Origin: Thiotrichaceae bacterium | GTDB lineage: Bacteria > Pseudomonadota > Gammaproteobacteria > Beggiatoales > Beggiatoaceae | DNA length: 64,000 nt | Assembly: GCA_011391085.1 (NCBI GenBank) | Contig: JAABRD010000004.1 | Location: 1 to 64,000 of the forward strand | Direction of reading: 5' to 3' | In this document: piece by piece, positions 17,561 to 24,412 of the stretch | Layout of the letters: each line of letters opens with the position of its first letter | How positions within the stretch are numbered: position 1 is the stretch's first letter | Position numbers and translations under genes: made by a program | Notes under the pieces: model-generated | What the model was told of the DNA's origin: nothing | The model's database searches: none | What the model saw: only the letters and a program-made list of their open reading frames with translations

Positions 17561-17988
17561 CTAATAATTGGCGTAATTAAAACAGTGAGTGACATTATTG
17601 GTGCTGGACATATTAGACTGAGTATATATGCGATTAGAACATTGCTTCTATTTTTCAGTCCAATTAGCGAAGGTTTCACCAAGCCGACCAGCAAGACTAT
17701 GGTCGCGCAGAAATACATCAAGACCATCAAAATCCATTGAATAATGAGAACGTCCTCAAAGTAACAACCCCACCAAATACCATGCCCATCGTTTAACCAT
17801 TGCCCCATTCTAAATACCACACCAGTGAGTATTGGTGAGGCAATAACCGCAAGTGTGGTCAAATAAGAAAGTGACCATTTACCAATCCTCAACAGAGAAT
17901 GTATCCAAACTAATCCTCCTATGTTCGATACTATAAACAATAAAATACTGATGATAACTATGGTGCTTGGTGCCATATTGGTTTTCAC
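17533..17988 (-). CDS. Small four-helix membrane protein, unknown function
   Basis: 151 residues with four predicted membrane helices (about 8-28, 42-60, 80-102, 118-140) joined by short loops. I do not recognise a family. Its last codons overlap the truncated PIN remnant, so its own C-terminus (ISGPLRGTCL) may be a read-through product of the junction that destroyed the toxin gene. ATG 17988 or the ATG five codons later could be the start. Confidence 0.55.
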   Translation of the reverse strand: MKTNMAPSTIVIISILLFIVSNIGGLVWIHSLLRIGKWSLSYLTTLAVIASPILTGVVFRMGQWLNDGHGIWWGCYFEDVLIIQWILMVLMYFCATIVLLVGLVKPSLIGLKNRSNVLIAYILSLICPAPIMSLTVLITPIISGPLRGTCL

Positions 17989-18100
17989 TGATTATGAGTG
18001 ATAGTTTGCGTCAACCGGGATGTTTACGCGGTAACATTTCACGTTCCCAACAGAGGCGCCATTTGCTGGAGTCCAAAACACGTTTTGGACCCCAACATAG

Positions 18101-19135
18101 CTAAATCTTTTCCAACACCCTCTCTGGCCTAATCTCGCGCAAGCATTTAAGATGTTTCAAAGGACACGTTCTTTGAAAACACGGACTGCAATTCAAGCCC
18201 AAATGTAAAATTTGGGCGTCACTCTTCAAAGGTGGCGTTTTACGTGGGTCAGAGGAGCCGTAGAGGGCTATCAAAGGTTTATCTAAGGCGGCGGCAACGT
18301 GCATGAGTCCAGAGTCATTGGTGACTATCGTGGTGGCCAATGACATAAGGTCGACGGCCTCTGGAAGCGTCGTTTGTCCACATAAGTTGACACAACTTGT
18401 TTCTGCCGTGCTACCCTCATTTTGGTCACCGTTGACTAAGGTGGCGATTCGTTTGCCAATGGCGGCATCTTTATCGGACCCGAAAATCCAAACTTCCCAG
18501 CCGTCAGCAATTTTTTGCTTGGCCACGATAGCATAATATTCCAACGGCCAGCATTTGGCGGGGCCATATTCAGCCCCTGGACATAACGCCAATAAAGGTT
18601 GCGTAGGTCGTTTCAAATGCAATCGTTGCAAGGCGAGTTCTACATTCCCCGGGGAGAGTAACGGTTTGGGATATTGTTTGCCTATTCTAGGGTCGCCGGG
18701 GGGGAGACCAAGGGCTACAAATTGTTCGACGGTTTGAGGTAACAGCCATTTTGTCAAGTCCCGAATATCATTCAACAAGCCATAGCGATATTCGCCACGG
18801 TAGCCTGTGCGACGGGGTATATTAGCCCAAAAGGGAATCAAAGCGGACTTCCATGAGTTGGGCAACACGATGGCTTGTTGATAGCAGTGGGAACGTAACT
18901 GCTTGCCCATTTGTAACCGTTCACGCCAGGCCCATTGACCATGTTGAATGGAATGTGCAATGGGGTTGCGTACCTCTGGCATTCGTCGTAATAAGCCGTC
19001 ACTCCAGAGGGGGGCAAGGACATCGATGGCTACTCCAGGGTGTTCACGTTTTAAAACTTTGAACAAACTTTGGGCCATGACCATGTCCCCGACCCACGCA
19101 GGACCGACTATGAGAATAGCAGGAGTATCAAACAT
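18101..19135 (-). CDS. waaF: Lipopolysaccharide heptosyltransferase II
   Basis: A 344-residue GT-B fold glycosyltransferase that adds the second heptose from ADP-heptose to the inner core of LPS on the cytoplasmic face. Family marks: the N-terminal LIVGPAWVGDMVMAQSLF, the LPNSWKSAL block, the PGAEYGPAKCWP donor-binding motif, and VTNDSGLMHVAAAL near the C-terminus. The length is typical. It follows the zinc-finger gene with a 6-bp gap, forming an ilvE - zinc finger - waaF operon also found in other gammaproteobacteria. Confidence 0.95.
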   Translation of the reverse strand: MFDTPAILIVGPAWVGDMVMAQSLFKVLKREHPGVAIDVLAPLWSDGLLRRMPEVRNPIAHSIQHGQWAWRERLQMGKQLRSHCYQQAIVLPNSWKSALIPFWANIPRRTGYRGEYRYGLLNDIRDLTKWLLPQTVEQFVALGLPPGDPRIGKQYPKPLLSPGNVELALQRLHLKRPTQPLLALCPGAEYGPAKCWPLEYYAIVAKQKIADGWEVWIFGSDKDAAIGKRIATLVNGDQNEGSTAETSCVNLCGQTTLPEAVDLMSLATTIVTNDSGLMHVAAALDKPLIALYGSSDPRKTPPLKSDAQILHLGLNCSPCFQRTCPLKHLKCLREIRPERVLEKI

Positions 19136-19141
19136 GAGTGG

Positions 19142-19363
19142 TTAAGCCGTGGCTACCTGTTTAGAGGTCCTCACTAAAATGTAGTCAGTGCCGCAATAAG
19201 GACACTTCACTTTGCCACTAGAGGACTTGTCCACGGGCAAGAAGACTCGCGGATGAGAGTTCCATAGACTCATCTGCGGCAGTGGGCAATGTAATGGCAA
19301 ATCAGTGTCTTTCACCTGGTAAGATTTTTGGTCATTGGGGGTTTTGTTAGCGGTTTGCATCAT
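19142..19363 (-). CDS. Zinc-finger (CHCC-type) protein
   Basis: 73 residues. The conserved part has LHCPLP and later VKCPYCGTDYIL, giving the Cys-His-Cys-Cys ligand set of the zf-CHCC family (a short zinc-binding domain also present in the mitochondrial complex I subunit NDUFS6). The function in bacteria is not settled. It starts at one of two adjacent ATGs, 9 bases after ilvE, and ends 6 bases before waaF; this order is widely conserved. Confidence 0.88.
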   Translation of the reverse strand: MMQTANKTPNDQKSYQVKDTDLPLHCPLPQMSLWNSHPRVFLPVDKSSSGKVKCPYCGTDYILVRTSKQVATA

Positions 19364-19372
19364 AGTTCACTC

Positions 19373-20293
19373 CTATACATAAGTTAACCAGTCTTGGTGA
19401 CTGGCATGACGACCATGGACTACGTCAAAATATAAACTTTGCAGTCGTTGTGTGATAGGACCGCGTTGCCCATTGCCAATGGCACGTTTATCGAGTTCTC
19501 GAATCGGCGTCACTTCTGCTGCGGTGCCTGTGAAAAAGGCTTCGTCAGCAATATAGACTTCATCTCGACTCAGACGTTTTTCACGAATCGGCAAGCCGAT
19601 TTCCTGGGCCAATGTGAGAATGGTGGCGCGAGTGATACCAGCCAGTGCCGAAGTCAAATCGGGCGTGTAGAGGATGCCGTCACGAATCACAAAAATATTT
19701 TCACCACTGCCTTCGGCCACGTAGCCTTCAGGGTCGAGTAACAAGGCTTCGTCGTAACCACAGGATAAGGCTTCTTGTAAAGCTAACATCGAGTTCATGT
19801 AGTTGCCACTGGCTTTGGCTTTGCACATGGTGACATTGACATGGTGACGAGTGTAGGAAGAGGTTTTAATCCGAATCCCCTTTTCGATTCCTTCCGCACC
19901 CAAGTAAGCACCCCAATGCCAGGCCGCAATGAAGACGTGAACTTGTAAGCCACTGGCCCGCAGTCCCATACTTTCGGAACCATAAAACGCCATTGGCCGA
20001 ATATACGCGCTATCCAGACGATTTTCACGTACCACGGCACAGGTAGCGTCATTGAGGGTCTGTTTGTCATAAGGCATTGGCATTCCTAAAATATGCGCTG
20101 AGTCAAACAGGCGGCGAGTATGTTCGGGCAAGCGAAAAATCGCCGTCCCTTGTTCGGCCTGATATGCGCGAATGCCTTCAAAAACGCCCATGCTGTAATG
20201 TAAAGTGTGAGTCAACACATGGATTTTGGCCTCTCGCCAGGGCACCATTTGGCCATCAAACCAGATAAGACCGTCGCGGTCATCCATTGTCAT
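19373..20293 (-). CDS. ilvE: Branched-chain amino acid aminotransferase
   Basis: A 306-residue class IV PLP-dependent aminotransferase catalysing the last step of valine, leucine and isoleucine synthesis with glutamate. Motifs: the IHVLTHTLHYSMGVFEGIRAY opening (catalytic-pocket region), the PLP lysine in CKAKASGNYMNS, EGSGENIF, and SGTAAEVTPI-like FTGTAAEVTPI. The start ATG 20293 has GGAG 9 bases upstream. It is the first gene of the operon with the zinc-finger gene and waaF. Confidence 0.96.
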   Translation of the reverse strand: MTMDDRDGLIWFDGQMVPWREAKIHVLTHTLHYSMGVFEGIRAYQAEQGTAIFRLPEHTRRLFDSAHILGMPMPYDKQTLNDATCAVVRENRLDSAYIRPMAFYGSESMGLRASGLQVHVFIAAWHWGAYLGAEGIEKGIRIKTSSYTRHHVNVTMCKAKASGNYMNSMLALQEALSCGYDEALLLDPEGYVAEGSGENIFVIRDGILYTPDLTSALAGITRATILTLAQEIGLPIREKRLSRDEVYIADEAFFTGTAAEVTPIRELDKRAIGNGQRGPITQRLQSLYFDVVHGRHASHQDWLTYV

Positions 20294-20319
20294 AGTGGTT
20301 CTCCTAAGTTTTTAAAAAA

Positions 20320-20607
20320 TTAATGTGGGTGACTTGAAGTTTGGCTGGGGTAAAAATTTCTGTCTGCTTCGGCACAAGCAACCGCTGTGATATGATGGCC
20401 ATAGTCAACCAAGAAATCGGCAGCCATGTCGCCTGCGAAGCTTAATACCTCAAACTCGTCGTCCTCCTTTGGTATTAACACTTCTACCCAAAGATGGTTA
20501 GGATAAATACCACTTTCCCGAATGCCTAGCACTTCCACTTTGGGAAACTGCATGGTTATCTGGTTAGCCATCTGATGGGCGAGTTCCATTTGTTTGAGGT
20601 TAATCAT
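20320..20607 (-). CDS. Degenerate nucleotidyltransferase-like partner of a HEPN protein
   Basis: 95 residues. No family is certain. The order of strands and helices (VEVLG, LWVEVLIP, then an Asp-rich helix and YGHHITAVACAEAD) resembles small MNT nucleotidyltransferases ending 'EYGVxISPVVxSEEE', but the catalytic GSxxRGxxxxxSDxD signature is absent. Its ATG overlaps the stop of the HEPN gene by 4 bases (ATGA), so the two are translationally coupled. I infer an inactive MNT antitoxin-like partner; it could be an unrelated small protein. Confidence 0.55.
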   Translation of the reverse strand: MINLKQMELAHQMANQITMQFPKVEVLGIRESGIYPNHLWVEVLIPKEDDEFEVLSFAGDMAADFLVDYGHHITAVACAEADRNFYPSQTSSHPH

Positions 20608-20987
20608 TTTTCTATCTCCTGTAGGATACGGTCAAGAAATTCTCTGGCCTGTTGTAACTGCCTGAGTGCTAAACGTTTCGAGACCGTGTTTAATTTATAG
20701 TCTGCGGTATCTCTCACTTCCTGCAAAGAAGGAAGATAAGATTTTAGATAAGCAGGAAACACTTTGCGTTGGTGAATCAACAAACTGACAAAAGTACGTT
20801 GGATAGCCTGATGTTCCACACGTTCATTAGAGGGTTGAAGTAGCCCAAAATGTGCCAGTGCCGCTACTGTTGCTTGAAAAGTCGCATAATAGGCGCGACT
20901 GGCAGAAGCGTTACAATGACCATTGGCATAAGACCATTCTGCTACGGCAAAGTTTTCTTTAGCCTTTTGTAAAAATATCTCTTTCAT
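20604..20987 (-). CDS. HEPN domain protein
   Basis: A 127-residue all-helical protein with the HEPN signature (AKENFAVAEWSY, then SASRAYYATFQA, and RDTADYKL near the C-terminus). HEPN proteins are often RNase toxins or RNA/nucleotide-binding partners of nucleotidyltransferases. The catalytic Rx4-6H motif is not clearly present here (only RVEH), so toxin activity is doubtful. It is the first gene of a two-gene unit with the 20320-20607 product. Confidence 0.78.
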   Translation of the reverse strand: MKEIFLQKAKENFAVAEWSYANGHCNASASRAYYATFQATVAALAHFGLLQPSNERVEHQAIQRTFVSLLIHQRKVFPAYLKSYLPSLQEVRDTADYKLNTVSKRLALRQLQQAREFLDRILQEIEK

Positions 20988-21164
20988 GTTAAATCTAACC
21001 GACGGTTTTTTTGTAGTAATTTTTCCATCTAGCGAAAGTTGGAAAGTCCAATGTCAATGGGAAATTTGTAATATAGTGAATGGTGATTAATAATGATTCA
21101 CTCTTCACTTATTTGTATTATAGCCCAATTACAATCCCAAAAAAATCCCTGTAAATAAAATATT

Positions 21165-21192
21165 TTGTTCACCTCTCAATATCGAGTATGAT
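21165..21192 (+). promoter_or_regulatory. Possible sigma-70 promoter of argS
   Basis: TTGTTC (21165-21170) and TATGAT (21187-21192), separated by 16 bases, lie about 88 bases before the argS ATG. The -10 is strong, the -35 weak. The rest of the 20988-21279 gap is AT-rich, and no other feature is visible in it. Confidence 0.4.
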
Positions 21193-21279
21193 AAAGTACA
21201 ACAGATTGAGGAAATAAATGGATTCAATCTTGGGCTACCGAATCGATAAATCAAATAAACATCTATTTAAATCAAACGA

Positions 21280-23052
21280 ATGACTTTAAAACACCATTTA
21301 CACAGCCTTTTTACCCATGCCCTGGTCCAATTGCAAGAACAAGGCGTGATTTCCAAAGAAATTTTTCAAGGCGACATTCAACTAGAACGGGCCCGTGACA
21401 GTCGTCATGGCGATTTTGCCTGTAATATAGCCATGCTGTTAGCCAAAACCGTGGGAAAACGTCCGCGGGAATTGGCCGAACAAATAATTAATCACATCCC
21501 CGCCCAAAATGAGTGGATTACCAAAATTGAAATCGCAGGGCCTGGCTTTATCAATCTCTTTTTAGCCCCTCATGCGTATTTTCAAGTAATAGATAACATC
21601 TTGACTGACAAAGAAAATTATGGACACAGTCAAATGGGGGCAGAAAAATCGGTGATGGTTGAATTTGTGTCTGCCAATCCCACAGGACCCTTACATGTCG
21701 GACATGGGCGCGGGGCCGCCTATGGAGATGCGTTGGCGAATCTACTGACGGTGGCAGGTTATCGCGTCCACCGCGAATATTATGTCAACGATGCTGGGCG
21801 GCAAATGGATATTTTGGCCACCAGTGTTTGGCTACGTTATTTAGAATTATGTGGCGAAACTATCACGTTTCCAGCCAATGGTTATCAAGGCGATTACATT
21901 TGGGATATTGCCGCTAATTTACATCGTGAACATGCCCAAGCCTTACAACATCCTGTCAGCGAAGTCTTTCAAAACCTGCCTTTAGATGCCCCTCAAGGAG
22001 GAGATAAAGAAGAGTATATTGACGCCTTGATTGAACGTTGTAAACACTTACTAGGTGAAGTAGCCTATCGCCATGTGTTTCACGAAGGGTTGGGCGTGAT
22101 TTTAGCAGATATACGCCGTGATTTGGAACAATTTGGCGTCGTCTATGACCATTGGTTTTCCGAAACCAGTTTAACCGTGCCTGAGAATTTTGTACAAAAA
22201 TCCATCAAGCAGTTGCAAGCGCAAGGGCATCTCTATGAACAAGAGGGGGCCCTTTGGTTTCGTTCCACGACCTTTGGAGATGAAAAAGATCGCGTATTGG
22301 TTCGTGAAAATGGCCAAGCCACCTATTTTGCTTCCGACATTGCTTACCATTTGAATAAATTAGAACGCGGTTTTAACCTCCTCATTAACATTTGGGGCGC
22401 CGACCATCATGGCTATATTCCACGAGTGAAGGCCGCGATTGGCGCATTGGGTGCCGATCCGAACTGTTTAACCGTGTTACTGGTACAATTTGCCACCCTC
22501 TACCGTGGTCAAGAACGTCTGCAAATGTCAACTCGTAGCGGCGAATTTGTCACCTTGCGCGAATTAAGAGAAGACGTTGGCCGCGATGCAGCCCGCTTCT
22601 TCTATGTGCAACGGAAGAGTGAACAACACCTGAATTTTGATTTAGAACTGGCCAAATCTCAATCGTTGGACAATCCCGTTTATTACATCCAATATGCCCA
22701 TGCCAGAACCTCTAGCGTATTGCGCAGACTCGCTGACAGCCAATGGATCTGGACGCATTCAGCGGCCACTCTCCACCGTCTGGAGACTCCCCAGGAACAA
22801 GCATTAATCGTCTCCTTATCCCGTTATCCAGAAGTGATTGAAAGTGCCGCCGTTGCTTATGAACCGCATCAATTGACTTATTACCTCCGTGACGTGGCAC
22901 AACATTTTCATACCTGTTATGACGTCCATAAAGTTTTGATAGAAGAAGATGAAGCGTTACGAAATGCCCGACTGAGTTTATTAGTCGCCACACAACAAGT
23001 GTTACGCAATGGATTAACTCTCATTGGGGTATCGGCCCCAGAAATGATGTGA
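21280..23052 (+). CDS. argS: Arginyl-tRNA synthetase
   Basis: A 590-residue class I aminoacyl-tRNA synthetase attaching arginine to tRNA-Arg. It has an N-terminal Arg-S domain recognising the tRNA elbow (about 1-100), the HIGH-type motif ANPTGPLHVGHGRGA, the KMSK-equivalent LQMSTRSGE typical of the non-canonical KMSK group, and an anticodon-binding DALR C-terminus ending with PEMM. The length matches the family. It is followed, after a MITE, by the SPOR protein gene, the usual gammaproteobacterial order. Confidence 0.97.
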   Translation: MTLKHHLHSLFTHALVQLQEQGVISKEIFQGDIQLERARDSRHGDFACNIAMLLAKTVGKRPRELAEQIINHIPAQNEWITKIEIAGPGFINLFLAPHAYFQVIDNILTDKENYGHSQMGAEKSVMVEFVSANPTGPLHVGHGRGAAYGDALANLLTVAGYRVHREYYVNDAGRQMDILATSVWLRYLELCGETITFPANGYQGDYIWDIAANLHREHAQALQHPVSEVFQNLPLDAPQGGDKEEYIDALIERCKHLLGEVAYRHVFHEGLGVILADIRRDLEQFGVVYDHWFSETSLTVPENFVQKSIKQLQAQGHLYEQEGALWFRSTTFGDEKDRVLVRENGQATYFASDIAYHLNKLERGFNLLINIWGADHHGYIPRVKAAIGALGADPNCLTVLLVQFATLYRGQERLQMSTRSGEFVTLRELREDVGRDAARFFYVQRKSEQHLNFDLELAKSQSLDNPVYYIQYAHARTSSVLRRLADSQWIWTHSAATLHRLETPQEQALIVSLSRYPEVIESAAVAYEPHQLTYYLRDVAQHFHTCYDVHKVLIEEDEALRNARLSLLVATQQVLRNGLTLIGVSAPEMM

Positions 23053-23069
23053 GGGTGCATAGAGAAATT

Positions 23070-23233
23070 GGTAGTGATGCAATGTGGGTGATATTCATAA
23101 GAGTTGCCCTCACCCCCGGCCCCTCTCCCAGAGGGAGAGGGGGGAACGTCGGCACCAGTGGTTTTCTCCCCTCTCCCTCTGGGAGAGTGGCCGGAGGTGA
23201 GGGTAAACATATCACCCACATTGCATCACTACC
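23070..23233. mobile_element. Family B MITE with nested family C core, 8-bp target duplication
   Basis: Ends GGTAGTGATGCAATGTGGGT and the inverted copy enclose a GC-rich double palindrome (CCCTCTCCCTCTGGGAGAG type). It is flanked exactly by GAGAAATT at 23062-23069 and 23234-23241. It separates argS from the SPOR gene. A family F hairpin (AAACTCAGTTTCT/AGAAACTGAGTTT) follows at about 23246-23300, so the whole 270-bp gap is repeat DNA. Confidence 0.93.
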
Positions 23234-23322
23234 GAGAAATTGAGTTTCTGAAAGAAACTCAGTTTCTGTTTTAGAGTCATGGAGAAACTGAGTTTTTTGT
23301 CGCAAATTAGAGGTTATCAATT

Positions 23323-23946
23323 ATGGAAAATCGCCGTCGTCGTCCACGCTATGAAGAAGATATGGTAGGTTGTCCACCCCGCTGGACCTGGCTACTCGCG
23401 GGCATTCTGATAGGCATCTTTGCTTCATTTCTTTTCTACCTACGAGAAGTTGCCCCCCGTTTGCCTCAGTCTCCCCCACCTGCTACGGCGTCCCCCTCGA
23501 CCACTTCGGTGCCAACAGCAGTAGAAACGGTTTCTTCTCCCCAAATTACGCCACCACCACCACCGACTGTTGCCCCCGGCAAAGCCCCTGTTCCACCAGA
23601 CCCTGAAGCGGCCCCACGCTTTGAATTTTATGACCTTCTCCCCAAGGCTGAAGTCAAGGTGCCTTCTACGAATCGTACTCAATTGCCCAAAGATGATTTA
23701 CCAGTCACCGCCCCCGGTAACTATTTGTTACAGGTTGGGTTATTTCGCGAGAAGCCTCAAGCGGAAGGTCTTCAGGCACATTTGGCTAACTTGGGTGTCA
23801 ATGCCAACATTGGAATGGTCTCCACTCCAGAAGGGGAGGAATGGTATCGCGTACAAGTGGGTCCCTTTACGAATTTAGAGGAATTAAATCAGATGCGGGC
23901 GATGTTGTCAAGTCACGATATGGCAACGATTTTGTTGAAATTTTAG
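23323..23946 (+). CDS. SPOR domain inner-membrane protein
   Basis: A 207-residue bitopic protein: a short basic cytoplasmic tail (ENRRRRPRYEED), one membrane helix (about 23-43), a Pro/Thr-rich periplasmic linker, and a C-terminal SPOR domain (YLLQVGLFREKPQAEGLQAHL ... WYRVQVGPF). SPOR domains bind denuded septal peptidoglycan; this gene after argS is the FtsN-like/DedD-type protein of gammaproteobacteria. The final G of its TAG stop (23946) is the first base adjoining a degenerate MITE. Confidence 0.88.
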   Translation: MENRRRRPRYEEDMVGCPPRWTWLLAGILIGIFASFLFYLREVAPRLPQSPPPATASPSTTSVPTAVETVSSPQITPPPPPTVAPGKAPVPPDPEAAPRFEFYDLLPKAEVKVPSTNRTQLPKDDLPVTAPGNYLLQVGLFREKPQAEGLQAHLANLGVNANIGMVSTPEGEEWYRVQVGPFTNLEELNQMRAMLSSHDMATILLKF

Positions 23947-24122
23947 GTAGAGATGCAATCTGAGTTAAATATCGCGCAGTTTCGCGTCGGTCTGGAACTC
24001 TGACTGGAACTCTGATTGAGATGATTAAATGAGGACTCTGAAAGGAGGCTTGACTAATCATAGACCATCTGAAAATCATTCTAATCAGAGTTCAGACAGT
24101 TAACCCACATTGCTTCACTATC
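23947..24122. mobile_element. Degenerate family B MITE with 'TCAGAGTTCAGACA' core
   Basis: Left end GGTAGAGATGCAATCTG and right end CCCACATTGCTTCACTATC match family B ends imperfectly. The core contains GATTGAGATGATTAAATGA and ATTCTAATCAGAGTTCAGAC, shared with the copies at 24130-24348, 37167-37331 and 37340-37477. AAATTTTA and AAATTTTG flank it, a possible decayed target duplication. It abuts the stop codon of the SPOR gene. Confidence 0.75.
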
Positions 24123-24129
24123 AAATTTT

Positions 24130-24348
24130 GGTAGTGATGCAATCTGGGGGTGAAATATCGTGCGGTTTCTCTTCGTCTTGAACTTTGATTTAGATGATTA
24201 AATGAAGGCTATGAAAGGAGGCTTGACTAATCATAGTCCATCTGAAAATCATTCTAATCATAGTTCAGACATTTCACCCACATTGCATCATTACCTGAAA
24301 ATCATTCTAATCAGAGTTCAGACAGTTAACCCACATTGCATCACCACC
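24130..24348. mobile_element. Composite family B MITE with internal duplication and 8-bp target duplication
   Basis: A full element (24130-24294) is fused to an extra right half (24295-24348) ending CCACATTGCATCACCACC. The whole 219-bp unit is bracketed by CAAATTTT (24122-24129 and 24349-24356), so the duplication was mobilised as one unit or arose after insertion by slippage. A family E palindrome follows at 24362-24405. No gene is visible in the 466-bp gap. Confidence 0.85.
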
Positions 24349-24412
24349 CAAATTTTAAACTGGGAGTCCAAAACAGGTTTTGAACTCCGACAGGTTTTAG
24401 ACTCCAACCACC

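Noticed and set aside
23021..23320. Several overlapping open frames in the argS-SPOR gap
   Set aside because: They are translations of the MITE palindromes and the end of argS; there is no ribosome binding site.
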